Source: Lactococcus lactis
GTDB taxonomy: Bacteria > Bacillota > Bacilli > Lactobacillales > Streptococcaceae
Direction of reading: 5' to 3'
Length of the DNA stretch: 64,000 bases
Assembly: GCF_029023865.1 (NCBI RefSeq)
Contig: NZ_CP118969.1
Span: forward strand, 62,001 to 126,000
Shown here: positions 51,699 through 61,250 of the stretch, in pieces
Layout: every line of letters begins with the position of its first letter
How positions within the stretch are numbered: the first letter of the stretch is position 1
Made by a program: the position numbers and the translations under genes
Notes under the pieces: model-generated
The model's input: the letters and a program-made list of their open reading frames with translations, nothing else
Database searches by the model: none
Told to the model about the DNA's origin: nothing

Positions 51699-51723
51699 GC
51701 TTACATTATACAATAAAAGGGAA

Positions 51724-52368
51724 TTAGAAGGCTTTCCCAAAATTTTCTGCACTGGTAAATGCTTTTTCTTTTAATTCATCCGCACGTTCTGGGTAGCGAG
51801 CATATCCTTCTACGAAAAGTTGTTGACGGTTCTCGTCAGTAAGTCCTACCATTTTCATTGTTTGGTCAATATAAGCAGCACCTAAATCGTTAGCCATATG
51901 TGTTGGGTCTTGTTCATTATGATAAAATCCTCCGGCTGATTGAATATGAAGCGATTTTTTTCCTTCAAGTAAGCCAATCGGACCATTTTCAGTATAACGG
52001 AAAAGTTTTCTAGGCACAGCAATAACATCAATATATTGTTTCAATTCAGCAGTGACAAAGCCGTTGTACATCGGGTTGACGAAAACATATTTGTCAGCTG
52101 ATAGAAATTCTTCTAAATATTCTTCGTGTCGATGTAGTAAATTTTTATCCTCAGCACTCAGTGTATCAGGAGCATATTTATTACGTTTCCAAGCAGCAAA
52201 AGTTTCATTATCAAGAGCTGGGACCTTTTCTGAAAATAAATCACGGATGATTATTTTATCTAAAGGATGAGACTCTTGATAAGATTTTTTGAATTCTTCT
52301 ACTGTAGCAAGAGACCAGCTAAAGTCGTCAGTATGTGGGTGAGCTAAAATTATAAGTAAAGTTGTCAT
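51724..52368 (-). CDS. FMN-dependent NAD(P)H azoreductase/quinone reductase
   Basis: 214 residues, flavodoxin-like fold. Seen: LLIILAHPHTDDFSWSLATV (FMN phosphate loop), YVFVNPMYNGFVTAELKQYI (NPMYN flavin motif) and LHIQSAGGFYHNEQDP. Similar to AzoR-type enzymes. AAGGAAGAAG upstream. Has a consensus promoter flanked by two dyads, and a MarR gene follows, which suggests induction by electrophiles or quinones. Confidence 0.88.
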   Translation of the reverse strand: MTTLLIILAHPHTDDFSWSLATVEEFKKSYQESHPLDKIIIRDLFSEKVPALDNETFAAWKRNKYAPDTLSAEDKNLLHRHEEYLEEFLSADKYVFVNPMYNGFVTAELKQYIDVIAVPRKLFRYTENGPIGLLEGKKSLHIQSAGGFYHNEQDPTHMANDLGAAYIDQTMKMVGLTDENRQQLFVEGYARYPERADELKEKAFTSAENFGKAF

Positions 52369-52390
52369 TTTTTTATTCTTCTTCCTTTTT

Positions 52391-52433
52391 GTTGATAAGC
52401 AACATTATAAACTTAATTTTGTTGCTTGTCAAC
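52391..52433 (-). promoter_or_regulatory. Azoreductase promoter with two MarR-type dyads
   Basis: Minus strand: TTGACA (52432-52427), 17-base spacer, TATAAT (52409-52404), a perfect consensus promoter. GTTGACAAGCAAC (52433-52421) covers the -35 and GTTGCTTATCAAC (52403-52391) lies right after the -10. The two are reverse complements with one mismatch, as expected for paired operator half-sets. Confidence 0.8.
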
Positions 52434-52474
52434 ATGAAAACGAATTAAATTCGAATTATTTGTGGTATTTCAGT

Positions 52475-52503
52475 TTGTAAAAGCTATGTAAAAGTGTTAC
52501 AAT
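52475..52503 (+). promoter_or_regulatory. secA promoter
   Basis: TTGTAA (52475-52480), 17-base spacer, TACAAT (52498-52503), 38 bases before the ATG. Confidence 0.65.
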
Positions 52504-52541
52504 TAATGGTAATATCCACTTATTTTTGTGAAAGAGAAATT

Positions 52542-55139
52542 ATGCCGAATATTATTAGAAAACTTGTCGAAAACGACAAAAAAGAGCTCAAAAAACTCAA
52601 TAGAATGGCGCTTCAAGTTGAAAGTTTCGCTGATGAAATGGAACATTTGACTGATGAGCAATTGAAAGCCAAAACTCCCGAATTAAAAGAACGTATTGCA
52701 AAAGGAGAAAGTCTTGATGATCTTCTCTATGAAGCATTTGCTGTCTGTCGTGAAGCAGCCCGCCGTGTGCTTGGCTTATACCCTTTCCACGTTCAAATTA
52801 TGGGTGGGATTGTCTTACATAATGGTGACGTTCCCGAAATGCGTACTGGTGAAGGTAAAACTTTAACTGCGACAATGCCAGTTTATCTTAACGCTTTGTC
52901 AGGTAAAGGCGTTCACGTTGTTACTGTCAATGAATATTTGGCAACACGTGATATGACTGAAATGGGTGAACTTTACAGCCGGCTTGGATTGACTGTTGGT
53001 TTGAACTTGAATTCAAAATCACCAGAAGAAAAACGTGAAGCTTACAACTGTGACATCACTTATTCAACATCAGCTGAGCTTGGCTTTGATTATCTTCGTG
53101 ATAACATGGTGACACGTGCCGAAGATATGGTTCAAAAGCCATTGAACTATGCTCTTGTTGATGAAGTTGACTCAATCTTGGTCGATGAAGCCAGAACACC
53201 TTTGATTATTTCTGGACAAGCTGAAAGTTCATCAGCACTTTACTATCGTGCTGACCAATTCACTAAGACATTAAAAGGTCAAAACTTGAATGTTGCCACT
53301 TCTGAATATGAAGAGGGCGACGATTACAAGATTGATTTACAATCAAAAACAATTTCCTTAACTGAAGAAGGAATTGATAAGGCCGAAAAATTCTTCCAAA
53401 TCGAAAATCTTTATGATATGGAAAATGTTGCATTAACTCACTTTGTAGATAATGCTTTACGTGCCAACTTTATCATGCTTCACGACATCGACTATATGGT
53501 TGATGAAAACCAAGAAGTTTTGATTATTGACCAATTTACTGGACGTACGATGCCTGGACGTCGCTATTCTGATGGTCTTCACCAAGCAATTGAAGCTAAA
53601 GAAGCTGTGCCAATTCAAGATGAATCAAAAACAATGGCTTCAATTACGATTCAAAACTACTTCCGGATGTATAAAAAACTGTCAGGGATGACAGGGACTG
53701 CTAAAACCGAAGAAGAAGAATTCCGTGAGATTTATAACATTCAAATCACACCAATTCCAACCAACCGTCCTGTTCAACGTTTAGATCATCCAGATTTACT
53801 TTACCCAACTTTGGAAGCTAAATTTAAAGCAGTTATTGATGATATTAAACGTCGTCATGCTGAAGGTCAACCAATATTGATTGGTACTGTTGCTGTCGAA
53901 ACTTCCGAATTGATTTCTAAGAAATTGGTTGAAGCAAAAATTCCTCACGAAGTTTTGAATGCGAAAAATCACTTCCGTGAAGCACAGATCATCATGAATG
54001 CGGGGCAACAAGGAGCAGTAACGATTGCGACCAACATGGCTGGTCGTGGGACTGATATCAAGCTTGGGCCTGGTGTAATTGATCATGCAGACCCTGAATT
54101 CCGAGGTCTTGCTGTTATTGGTACTGAGCGTCATGAATCTCGCCGTATTGATAATCAATTACGTGGTCGTTCTGGACGTCAAGGTGACCCAGGGGTTTCA
54201 CAATTCTATCTTTCTCTTGAAGATGAATTAATGAAACGTTTTGGTTCGGAACGTGTTTCAGCTTTCCTAGATAGAATGCGTATTTCTGGTGAAGATGCTG
54301 TCATCAAATCTGGCTTGATTACTCGTCAGATTGAAAGTTCACAAAAACGTGTCGAAGGAAATAACTACGATTCTCGTAAACAAGTCTTGCAATATGATGA
54401 TGTCATCCGTGAGCAACGTGAAGTTATTTATGCGCAACGTCAGGAAGTTATCTTGGCTACAGAAGATATGACTCCTGTTTTGATGGGCATGTTCAAGCGA
54501 ACAATTGATCGTCAAGTGGATGGTCATGAACTTGCAGGAAGTCTCAAAGATGAAGAAAATGTCAAAAATCTCTTGCAAACATTGCACAATACAATGTTGC
54601 CAGAAGATGGCATTGAATTGTCTGAACTGACAGGTTTGTCAGTACAAGCAATGAAAGATTTGATTTTTGATAAAGTCAAAGCTCGTTATGCTTCACAAAT
54701 GGAAAAATTATCTGACCCAGAACGTCAGTTGGAATTCCAACGTGCAGTTATCTTACGAGTTGTTGATAATAACTGGTCGGAACACATTGATGCGCTTGAC
54801 CAAATGCGTCAATCAGTAGGACTTCGTGGTTATGCCCAAAATAACCCTATTGTTGAATATCAAGAAGAATCATATAAAATGTACAATAATATGATTGGTG
54901 CGATTGAATTTGAAGTGACTCGTTTGATGATGAAAGCTCAAATTCAACCACAAACGGCAATCCGTCAGGAAGCGCCAAGAATGACAACCACAGCTTCACA
55001 AGAAAATATTACAAATGTTGATACTGAACATTCTGTCAGTGAAGAAATTTCATTTGAAAATGTTGGTCGTAACGACCTTTGTCCTTGTGGTTCTGGTAAG
55101 AAGTTTAAAAATTGTCACGGACGTACACATATTGCCTAA
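52542..55139 (+). CDS. secA: Preprotein translocase ATPase SecA
   Basis: 865 residues from ATG 52542 ([20 protein letters not shown]); the 16 upstream in-frame codons lack a ribosome binding site. Motor of the Sec pathway at the membrane. Seen: [20 protein letters not shown] (Walker A), [20 protein letters not shown] (Walker B), [34 protein letters not shown] (motif VI), [15 protein letters not shown] and a C-terminal zinc site ([14 protein letters not shown]). Confidence 0.98.
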   Translation: MPNIIRKLVENDKKELKKLNRMALQVESFADEMEHLTDEQLKAKTPELKERIAKGESLDDLLYEAFAVCREAARRVLGLYPFHVQIMGGIVLHNGDVPEMRTGEGKTLTATMPVYLNALSGKGVHVVTVNEYLATRDMTEMGELYSRLGLTVGLNLNSKSPEEKREAYNCDITYSTSAELGFDYLRDNMVTRAEDMVQKPLNYALVDEVDSILVDEARTPLIISGQAESSSALYYRADQFTKTLKGQNLNVATSEYEEGDDYKIDLQSKTISLTEEGIDKAEKFFQIENLYDMENVALTHFVDNALRANFIMLHDIDYMVDENQEVLIIDQFTGRTMPGRRYSDGLHQAIEAKEAVPIQDESKTMASITIQNYFRMYKKLSGMTGTAKTEEEEFREIYNIQITPIPTNRPVQRLDHPDLLYPTLEAKFKAVIDDIKRRHAEGQPILIGTVAVETSELISKKLVEAKIPHEVLNAKNHFREAQIIMNAGQQGAVTIATNMAGRGTDIKLGPGVIDHADPEFRGLAVIGTERHESRRIDNQLRGRSGRQGDPGVSQFYLSLEDELMKRFGSERVSAFLDRMRISGEDAVIKSGLITRQIESSQKRVEGNNYDSRKQVLQYDDVIREQREVIYAQRQEVILATEDMTPVLMGMFKRTIDRQVDGHELAGSLKDEENVKNLLQTLHNTMLPEDGIELSELTGLSVQAMKDLIFDKVKARYASQMEKLSDPERQLEFQRAVILRVVDNNWSEHIDALDQMRQSVGLRGYAQNNPIVEYQEESYKMYNNMIGAIEFEVTRLMMKAQIQPQTAIRQEAPRMTTTASQENITNVDTEHSVSEEISFENVGRNDLCPCGSGKKFKNCHGRTHIA

Positions 55140-55149
55140 AAGGCCAATT

Positions 55150-55182
55150 AATTTACTGACAGTTCTGTCAGTAAATTTTTTT
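55150..55182 (+). terminator. secA terminator made of two 11-base words
   Basis: TTTACTGACAG (55152-55162) and CTGTCAGTAAA (55165-55175) form a perfect 11-bp stem with a 2-base centre, then T7. Confidence 0.9.
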
Positions 55183-55223
55183 ATATTAATGGACGCAAAT
55201 AAGTATAGAATTAAATAAATTTT

Positions 55224-55232
55224 TGATACAAT
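55224..55232 (+). promoter_or_regulatory. Extended -10 promoter of the DAHP synthase gene
   Basis: TGATACAAT, 35 bases before the ATG. Confidence 0.5.
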
Positions 55233-55267
55233 AGATAAAATAACAAAGCGAAATACGAGGAATTGGA

Positions 55268-56305
55268 ATGAGTTTTAAAGAAATAAGTCCTAAGATAAAT
55301 ATTGATGCAATTAAGATGTTGGGACATCTCAACAGTGAGCAACAAGAAAAAAAATTGCAACGGGATAAAGAACTTGAAGCAATTATAAAAGGTGAAGATG
55401 ACCGTTTACTCTTGATTATTGGGCCATGTTCGTCAGACAATGAAGAAGCAGTTTTAGAATATGCTCGCCGTTTAGCTAAACTTCAAGAAACAGTTAAAGA
55501 TAAAATTTTTATGGTCATGCGTGTCTATACTGCAAAACCTCGTACAAATGGCGATGGCTATAAAGGATTGATTCACGAACCAGATGCTGACGGTCATACT
55601 GATTTAATCAATGGAATCAAAATGGTTCGTGATTTACATTACAAGGTCATCACTGAAACTGGTTTGACAACTGCTGATGAAATGCTTTACCCAGAAAATC
55701 TTCCAATGGTAGATGATTTGGTCAGCTACCATGCGATTGGTGCACGTTCTGTTGAAAATCAACAACACCGTTTTGTTGCTTCTGGGATTGATGTGCCAAC
55801 TGGTTTGAAAAATCCAACATCAGGAAATTTGAAAGTGATGTTTAATGGAATTTACGCCGCTCAACAATCACAAGATTTCCTCTTTGGCCGTGCAGAAGTT
55901 CAAACATCAGGAAATCCTTTAGCACATGCGATTTTGCGTGGTGGACAAGATGAAAATGGAAAATACCATCCAAACTACTACACTGATAACTTGCTTGATA
56001 CAATTGAAATTTATGAAAAAATGGGCTTGAAAAATCCTTTTATTGTCATTGATACAAACCATGATAACTCTGGTAAGAAATTTATGGAACAAATCCGTAT
56101 TGTTCGTCAAACCTTAGTTAATCGTGACTGGGATGATAAAATTCGCCAAAATGTTCGTGGCTTCATGATTGAATCTTACCTAGAAGATGGTCGCCAAGAT
56201 AAACCAGAAGTATTTGGTAAATCAATTACTGACCCATGTTTAGGTTGGGATAAAACAGAAGCACTTGTTCAAGAAATTTACGAAGCTGAAAACAAAAATA
56301 ACTAA
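55268..56305 (+). CDS. aroF: 3-deoxy-7-phosphoheptulonate synthase (AroG/AroF type)
   Basis: 345 residues. First step of aromatic amino-acid synthesis from PEP and erythrose-4-phosphate. Seen: LLLIIGPCSSDNEEAVLEYA (metal Cys), MVMRVYTAKPRTNGDGYKGL, IGARSVENQQHRFVASGID, KNPTSGNLKVMFNGIYAAQQ, VIDTNHDNSGKKF and GKSITDPCLGWDKTE. Type I-alpha, the feedback-sensitive family. Exact paralogue letter uncertain. GAGGAATTGG upstream. Confidence 0.92.
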   Translation: MSFKEISPKINIDAIKMLGHLNSEQQEKKLQRDKELEAIIKGEDDRLLLIIGPCSSDNEEAVLEYARRLAKLQETVKDKIFMVMRVYTAKPRTNGDGYKGLIHEPDADGHTDLINGIKMVRDLHYKVITETGLTTADEMLYPENLPMVDDLVSYHAIGARSVENQQHRFVASGIDVPTGLKNPTSGNLKVMFNGIYAAQQSQDFLFGRAEVQTSGNPLAHAILRGGQDENGKYHPNYYTDNLLDTIEIYEKMGLKNPFIVIDTNHDNSGKKFMEQIRIVRQTLVNRDWDDKIRQNVRGFMIESYLEDGRQDKPEVFGKSITDPCLGWDKTEALVQEIYEAENKNN

Positions 56306-56306
56306 A

Positions 56307-56340
56307 AATAAAAGCTGTCAGAACTGATAGCTTTTTTTCA
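56307..56340 (+). terminator. Terminator after the DAHP synthase gene
   Basis: AAAGCTGTCAG and CTGATAGCTTT pair around AA, then T6. Confidence 0.8.
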
Positions 56341-56461
56341 GCTCACTTTCTTCAGGAAAATAATATAAAAAATACTTATTTGATGATAAAAGAAATCAAA
56401 GTCTAGCAACCATTCAAAAGCAGCCATGAAAAAAATAATGAAAAATTAACAGCAGATATTG

Positions 56462-56490
56462 CAAACCCTTTCGTTTTGTGGTACAATTTC
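56462..56490 (+). promoter_or_regulatory. ptsHI promoter
   Basis: TTGCAA-like -35 (about 56458-56463), roughly 17-base spacer, TACAAT (about 56481-56486) preceded by TGTGG. A cre-like TGCAAACCCTTTCG overlaps the -35 but ends imperfectly. Confidence 0.5.
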
Positions 56491-56555
56491 AAGAGTGATA
56501 GATATTTTAGATATCGTCAATAAAAATGAAAAAACATCTAAGGAGAACCATAAAA

Positions 56556-56822
56556 ATGGCATCTAAAGAATTCCACATCGTTGCAGAAACTGGTATCCAT
56601 GCACGTCCAGCTACATTGCTTGTGCAAACAGCTTCAAAATTCACATCAGAAATCACTTTGGAATACAAAGGTAAATCAGTAAACCTTAAATCAATCATGG
56701 GTGTTATGTCACTCGGTGTTGGTCAAGGCGCTGACGTTACTATTTCAGCTGAAGGTGCAGATGCTGACGATGCAATCTCAACAATCGCTGAAACAATGAC
56801 TAAAGAAGGACTCGCAGAATAA
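56556..56822 (+). CDS. ptsH: Phosphocarrier protein HPr
   Basis: 88 residues from ATG 56556 ([20 protein letters not shown]) behind AAGGAG; an upstream in-frame ATG lacks a site. Carries phosphate from enzyme I to the sugar PTS enzymes. His-15 in GIHARPA and regulatory Ser-46 in NLKSIMGVM are both present, so it can act with CcpA when Ser-phosphorylated. Two bases separate it from ptsI. Codon use is strongly biased, as in highly expressed genes. Confidence 0.98.
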   Translation: MASKEFHIVAETGIHARPATLLVQTASKFTSEITLEYKGKSVNLKSIMGVMSLGVGQGADVTISAEGADADDAISTIAETMTKEGLAE

Positions 56823-56824
56823 TC

Positions 56825-58552
56825 ATGACAACTATGCTTAAAGGTATCGCCGCATCATCAGGTGTAGCAGTAGCTAAGGCATACTTGCTTGTCCAACCAG
56901 ATTTGTCTTTCGAAACAAAGACAATTGCTGATACAGCTAATGAAGAAGCTCGCCTTGATGCAGCACTTGCTACATCTCAAAGCGAGCTTCAACTTATTAA
57001 GGACAAAGCAGTAACAACCCTTGGTGAAGAAGCAGCATCTGTATTTGACGCTCATATGATGGTCCTCGCTGACCCAGATATGACTGCTCAAATTAAAGCA
57101 GTAATCAACGACAAAAAAGTTAACGCTGAATCAGCCCTCAAAGAAGTAACTGATATGTTTATCGGTATCTTTGAAGGAATGACTGATAATGCTTATATGC
57201 AAGAACGTGCAGCTGACATTAAAGACGTTACAAAACGTGTTTTGGCTCACCTTCTTGGTGTTAAATTGCCAAGTCCAGCGCTTATCGATGAAGAAGTAAT
57301 CATCGTAGCAGAAGACTTGACACCATCTGATACAGCTCAATTGGACAAGAAATTCGTTAAAGCCTTTGTTACTAACATTGGTGGACGTACTTCTCACTCT
57401 GCAATTATGGCTCGTACTTTGGAAATTCCTGCTGTTCTTGGAACAAATAATATTACTGAACTTGTTTCTGAAGGTCAACTTTTGGCTGTTTCAGGATTGA
57501 CTGGTGAAGTAATTCTTGATCCATCTACTGAACAACAAAGCGAATTCCACAAAGCTGGTGAAGCTTATGCTGCTCAAAAAGCAGAATGGGCTGCTCTTAA
57601 AGACGCTGAAACTGTTACAGCTGATGGACGTCATTATGAGCTTGCTGCTAATATCGGAACACCTAAAGACGTTGAAGGTGTTAACGATAACGGTGCTGAA
57701 GCAATTGGTCTTTATCGTACAGAATTCTTGTACATGGATGCACAAGATTTCCCTACAGAAGATGACCAATACGAAGCATATAAAGCTGTACTTGAAGGAA
57801 TGAACGGTAAACCAGTTGTTGTCCGTACAATGGACATCGGTGGTGACAAAACATTGCCTTACTTTGACCTTCCTAAAGAAATGAACCCATTCCTCGGATG
57901 GCGTGCACTTCGTATCAGCCTTTCAACAGCTGGTGACGGAATGTTCCGTACACAATTGCGTGCACTCTTGCGTGCTTCTGTACACGGACAACTTCGTATC
58001 ATGTTCCCAATGGTTGCTCTCGTAACTGAGTTCCGTGCAGCTAAGAAGATTTATGACGAAGAAAAAGCAAAATTGATTGCTGAAGGTGTTCCAGTTGCAG
58101 ATGGTATCGAAGTAGGTATCATGATTGAAATTCCAGCAGCAGCAATGCTTGCAGACCAATTTGCTAAGGAAGTTGATTTCTTCTCAATTGGTACAAACGA
58201 CCTCATCCAATATACAATGGCTGCAGACCGTATGAATGAACAAGTTTCTTACCTTTACCAACCTTACAATCCATCAATCCTTCGTTTGATTAACAATGTA
58301 ATCAAAGCAGCTCACGCTGAAGGTAAATGGGCTGGTATGTGTGGTGAAATGGCCGGCGACCAAACTGCTGTACCATTGCTTATGGGTATGGGGCTTGACG
58401 AATTCTCTATGTCAGCAACATCAGTACTCCAAACTCGTTCACTTATGAAACGTTTGGATTCTAAGAAAATGGAAGAATTGTCTAGCAAAGCTTTGAGCGA
58501 ATGTGCAACAATGGAAGAAGTTATTGCCCTCGTTGAAGAATACACTAAATAA
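56825..58552 (+). CDS. ptsI: PTS enzyme I
   Basis: 575 residues, full length. Phosphorylates HPr from PEP. Seen: [20 protein letters not shown] (active His-189 region), [74 protein letters not shown] and [18 protein letters not shown] (catalytic Cys). In an operon with ptsH; the ptsH gene end provides its ribosome binding site. Confidence 0.98.
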   Translation: MTTMLKGIAASSGVAVAKAYLLVQPDLSFETKTIADTANEEARLDAALATSQSELQLIKDKAVTTLGEEAASVFDAHMMVLADPDMTAQIKAVINDKKVNAESALKEVTDMFIGIFEGMTDNAYMQERAADIKDVTKRVLAHLLGVKLPSPALIDEEVIIVAEDLTPSDTAQLDKKFVKAFVTNIGGRTSHSAIMARTLEIPAVLGTNNITELVSEGQLLAVSGLTGEVILDPSTEQQSEFHKAGEAYAAQKAEWAALKDAETVTADGRHYELAANIGTPKDVEGVNDNGAEAIGLYRTEFLYMDAQDFPTEDDQYEAYKAVLEGMNGKPVVVRTMDIGGDKTLPYFDLPKEMNPFLGWRALRISLSTAGDGMFRTQLRALLRASVHGQLRIMFPMVALVTEFRAAKKIYDEEKAKLIAEGVPVADGIEVGIMIEIPAAAMLADQFAKEVDFFSIGTNDLIQYTMAADRMNEQVSYLYQPYNPSILRLINNVIKAAHAEGKWAGMCGEMAGDQTAVPLLMGMGLDEFSMSATSVLQTRSLMKRLDSKKMEELSSKALSECATMEEVIALVEEYTK

Positions 58553-58575
58553 TCTTTTCGATTGATTTGAATAAA

Positions 58576-58607
58576 TGAATCCTGTCAGTTCTGACAGGAT
58601 TTTTTGT
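58576..58607 (+). terminator. ptsHI terminator
   Basis: AATCCTGTCAG (58578-58588) and CTGACAGGATT (58591-58601) form a perfect 11-bp stem, then T5. Confidence 0.9.
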
Positions 58608-58639
58608 AATTTATTTATCAACAACAAATATACTGACAG

Positions 58640-58669
58640 AAAAACTTATCCACGTGGATAAGTTTTTTG
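58640..58669 (+). terminator. Second palindromic terminator downstream of ptsI
   Basis: AACTTATCCAC and GTGGATAAGTT form a perfect 22-bp palindrome, then TTTT. Confidence 0.75.
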
Positions 58670-58714
58670 TATTATTTTAATGTTAAAACGTACAATAATG
58701 ATAAGTGGAGAGAA

Positions 58715-59023
58715 ATGGCAAAATTAAATTTTTTTGATTACTGGTTAGTTGGAGAGGGAGGTTACGGTCTCATTTTGATATTGATTTTACCTAGCCAAAT
58801 TAATATTAATTTCTGGCTTGTTTTGACGAGTAAGCAAACTAGCGGTTCAGTTTTTAATATTATTGCCCTACCAATTTTGATGGCCTTGCCTAATCTAATT
58901 CAACGGGTGATGACCTCAAATTCTATTTATTGGACTAAACAAAAATATATTATTCTGATATTGAATTGTATTTTACTTTCAGTGACAACTTTTTGGTTGC
59001 TAACATTGCCTTTTGGTCAGTAA
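58715..59023 (+). CDS. Unknown three-helix membrane protein
   Basis: 102 residues from ATG 58715 (MAKLNFFDYWLVGEGGYGLI) behind GGAGAG; an ATG 48 bases earlier lacks a site. Hydrophobic segments at about residues 14-35, 48-65 and 78-98. No family recognised. Confidence 0.6.
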   Translation: MAKLNFFDYWLVGEGGYGLILILILPSQININFWLVLTSKQTSGSVFNIIALPILMALPNLIQRVMTSNSIYWTKQKYIILILNCILLSVTTFWLLTLPFGQ

Positions 59024-59025
59024 AA

Positions 59026-59055
59026 AAGTTACTGACAAAAAATCTGTCAGTAACT
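59026..59055. terminator. Bidirectional terminator between the membrane protein and ybaB
   Basis: GTTACTGACA (59028-59037) and TGTCAGTAAC (59044-59053) form a perfect 10-bp stem around AAAAAT. Confidence 0.8.
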
Positions 59056-59064
59056 CATACATGC

Positions 59065-59364
59065 TTAAAATGGTAATCCTTTAGTGAATTTTCCAAGTTT
59101 TTGTTCAGTAACTTTTTCGATTTGGCTTAGCGCATCATTAACAGCATCAGTAACCATATCTTGTAAAGTTTCAGGATCTTCAGGGTCAATCACATCAGGT
59201 TTGATGTCGAGAGATTTCAAAGTGCGGTCACCTGAAAATTCAACAGTTACAAGGTCTTGAGCAGATTTACCAACAAAAGTTGTATTGGCAATTTCTTCTT
59301 GTGAAACTTGCATTTGCTTTTGAAGTTTTTGTGCTTGTTTCATCATTGATTGCATATTCATCAT
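59065..59364 (-). CDS. ybaB: YbaB/EbfC nucleoid-associated protein
   Basis: 99 residues. Small DNA-binding dimer. Seen: [20 protein letters not shown] and [20 protein letters not shown], the family hallmarks. AGAGGTAAT before the ATG. recR or dnaX, common neighbours elsewhere, are not adjacent here. Confidence 0.92.
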   Translation of the reverse strand: MMNMQSMMKQAQKLQKQMQVSQEEIANTTFVGKSAQDLVTVEFSGDRTLKSLDIKPDVIDPEDPETLQDMVTDAVNDALSQIEKVTEQKLGKFTKGLPF

Positions 59365-59495
59365 GGAAATATTACCTCTTTTAGAAATTTTGTTGAAAGC
59401 CTTTCAACACCTCTCTATTTTACCATAAAAAAAGATAATAAAAAAATAGGAAAATAAAGGAGAGGCAAATGAAACTTATGTAAAGTCACTTTTTA

Positions 59496-59541
59496 TTTAC
59501 TGACAGAAGTAGAAAGGTTTGAGGAGATTTCTGTCAGTAAA
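59496..59541. repeat. Inverted pair of the 11-base word
   Basis: TTTACTGACAG (59496-59506) and CTGTCAGTAAA (59531-59541), 24 bases apart, between ybaB and the tRNA terminator. Confidence 0.7.
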
Positions 59542-59548
59542 AAATGAG

Positions 59549-59578
59549 ACAAAAAAACTCAGCCTTAGCTGAGTTTTA
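59549..59578 (-). terminator. tRNA-Leu terminator
   Basis: AACTCAGC (59556-59563) and GCTGAGTT (59568-59575) pair around CTTA; on the minus strand a T7 run follows. Confidence 0.85.
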
Positions 59579-59582
59579 TTAG

Positions 59583-59668
59583 TGCGGTGGGCGGGACTTG
59601 AACCCGCACCAAGAAAATTCCCGACAGGATCCTTAATCCTGCGCGTCTGCCAATTCCGCCACCACCGC
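59583..59668 (-). tRNA. tRNA-Leu (anticodon AAG)
   Basis: Minus strand, 86 bases. Acceptor GCGGTGG pairs with CCACCGC plus discriminator A. The anticodon arm CAGGA-TTAAGGA-TCCTG has loop positions 34-36 AAG, so it reads leucine CUU. A long variable arm (class II) and the T-arm GCGGG-TTCAAGT-CCCGC follow. CCA is not encoded. Confidence 0.93.
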
Positions 59669-59752
59669 GAAAACAGTACCTAAATATAATACCATTTTCA
59701 TTGTTCTCTGTCAAGAATTAACTCGTAATTTACTGACAAGATTTATAGTAAA

Positions 59753-60688
59753 TTATGGATTATAAGCTTTCATAAATTTTGAAATTGTTTGGCGGTAAAG
59801 TTCAGGATTTGTTTCAAATGATTTGGCGTGAGCAGCCCCTTTGATAACCAATAATTCTTTTGGCGTTCCTTTTTTGACAGCTTTATAATTTTCGTAAACC
59901 ATCGAAGTAGGGACATAAGTATCATTACTTCCATGAATCAATAGAATAGGAAGTTTATCTTTTGTCAGTGCTTTTGTAGCACTAGCCTCTTGGAAAAACC
60001 AACCTTGTCGCAATTTACTTTCAAGAGAAACACTATAAACGAGTGGGAAAGGTGGAATATTATAACTTTCTTTTGCTTGATAAGTAATTTCATCCCAAGC
60101 GTTGGTATATCCACAATCTTCAATAATATTTTTTACTGACGAAGGTAAAGATTTTTCGCTGGAAGCCATCATTACTGTAGAAGCTCCCATGGACAGTCCA
60201 TAAAGACTGATTTGACTCTCAGGATTCTTGTCAGTTAGATAGTTAGCCCAAGCAATGACATCAAATTTATCATCATAACCAAAAGTGATGAATTTTCCTT
60301 CTGACTGACCAGCCCCACGATTATCTGGCATGAGCACATTATAACCTAATTCATGAAAAAGTTGACCATACTGACGCATAGCCGACTTATCTTGGCGAAA
60401 ACCATGTACCACGATTACTGTATTATTAGTTTTGTGCTCGGCTGGAACATACCATGCATCAAGTTTCAGACCATCATTTTTAATTGACTCAGTACTTTTT
60501 GATAATTTATCGAATTTTTGTACTAAAGAATAATTAGGACTGCTACTTTTGACCTGACCAATCTGTTGGTTATTTCGAACACAGGCAATTTGATAAAAAT
60601 ATAAAGTTGCTCCTAAATTAATAACTAAAAGAAGAGTAAAAAGGCCAATTATCACACGCCAGATTTGTTTTTTTCTAAATTTTTTCAT
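59753..60688 (-). CDS. Membrane-anchored alpha/beta hydrolase
   Basis: 311 residues. One N-terminal membrane helix (about residues 11-32), then a hydrolase fold outside the cell. Seen: VIVVHGFRQDKSAMRQYGQL (oxyanion region), NVLMPDNRGAGQSEGKFITF, SLYGLSMGASTVMMAS (nucleophile Ser), LLIHGSNDTYVPTSM (Asp) and KGAAHAKSFETN (His). Similar to BAAT/FrsA-like and YkkA-type cell-envelope hydrolases; the substrate is unknown. Confidence 0.87.
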   Translation of the reverse strand: MKKFRKKQIWRVIIGLFTLLLVINLGATLYFYQIACVRNNQQIGQVKSSSPNYSLVQKFDKLSKSTESIKNDGLKLDAWYVPAEHKTNNTVIVVHGFRQDKSAMRQYGQLFHELGYNVLMPDNRGAGQSEGKFITFGYDDKFDVIAWANYLTDKNPESQISLYGLSMGASTVMMASSEKSLPSSVKNIIEDCGYTNAWDEITYQAKESYNIPPFPLVYSVSLESKLRQGWFFQEASATKALTKDKLPILLIHGSNDTYVPTSMVYENYKAVKKGTPKELLVIKGAAHAKSFETNPELYRQTISKFMKAYNP

Positions 60689-60830
60689 GAATTTTATTAT
60701 ACATGAAATTCAATATAAAACCAAAATTAAAAGATTCTCTGTTTTAATAATAGATTTAATCATTCAACTCTAAAAAATAAATTTAGCTTTTTTAATAAAA
60801 GTGTGATAGAATGAAGAAAATAGAATAAAT

Positions 60831-60913
60831 ACTCCACCGGGAGTTAAATCGTATGAACGATTATTTGCATTTCAGTAGGTCTGAGAAGAAATGTAGATGG
60901 TCGTTCTTTTTTT
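60831..60913 (+). promoter_or_regulatory. Attenuator-like RNA leader of the SMR transporter gene
   Basis: Two small hairpins: ACTCC...GGAGT (60831-60844) and AATCGT-ATGA-ACGATT (60847-60862). A larger stem, GAACGA (60855-60860) with TCGTTC (60901-60906), encloses CATTTC (60868-60873) with GAAATG (60888-60893) and is followed by T8. GAACGA belongs to both the second hairpin and the terminator, so the two are mutually exclusive. This is how a riboswitch or attenuator works. The gene's GAGGAGG site follows directly. Confidence 0.65.
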
Positions 60914-60929
60914 AGCTGAGGAGGCAAAA

Positions 60930-61250
60930 ATGACTTGGATTTATTTACTTATAGCGGGAACATTTGAAGTGGCTTGGGCAACAACAATGAAGTTGAGCCA
61001 CGGCTTTTCAAATTTGAAGTTTACACTACTGACAATCATCGGAATGATTGCTAGCTTTGGTTTTCTTGCGCTAGCTCTAAAAAAATTACCTTTAGGGATT
61101 GCTTACCCAATTTGGACGGGGATCGGAGCCGTTGGCTCAATCTTAATCGGACTTATTCTATTCAAAGATAAAGTCCCACCATTAACTTGGCTTTTCATTG
61201 CCTGTTTAGTCGTGGGTATTATTGGAATAAAAGTAACAAGCGGTCACTAA
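60930..61250 (+). CDS. SMR-family transporter, SugE/Gdx-like
   Basis: 106 residues, four helices. Seen: MTWIYLLIAGTFEVAWATTM (essential Glu-13 in helix 1), GIAYPIWTGIGAVGSILIGL (helix 3 signature) and C-terminal GIIGIKVTSGH. The helix 1 sequence fits the SugE/Gdx branch, which exports guanidinium by family. Start ATG 60930 behind GAGGAGG. A regulated leader precedes it. Confidence 0.88.
   Translation: MTWIYLLIAGTFEVAWATTMKLSHGFSNLKFTLLTIIGMIASFGFLALALKKLPLGIAYPIWTGIGAVGSILIGLILFKDKVPPLTWLFIACLVVGIIGIKVTSGH

Noticed and set aside
56458-56475. cre site at the ptsHI promoter
   Set aside because: TGCAAACCCTTTCG fits the left half only; the right half ends CG instead of CA, so support is poor.
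60831-60862. Guanidine-II (mini-ykkC) riboswitch upstream of the SMR gene
   Set aside because: It has two adjacent tetraloop hairpins as in that class, but the loops read ACCG and ATGA, not ACGR. Kept only as an unclassified attenuator-like leader.
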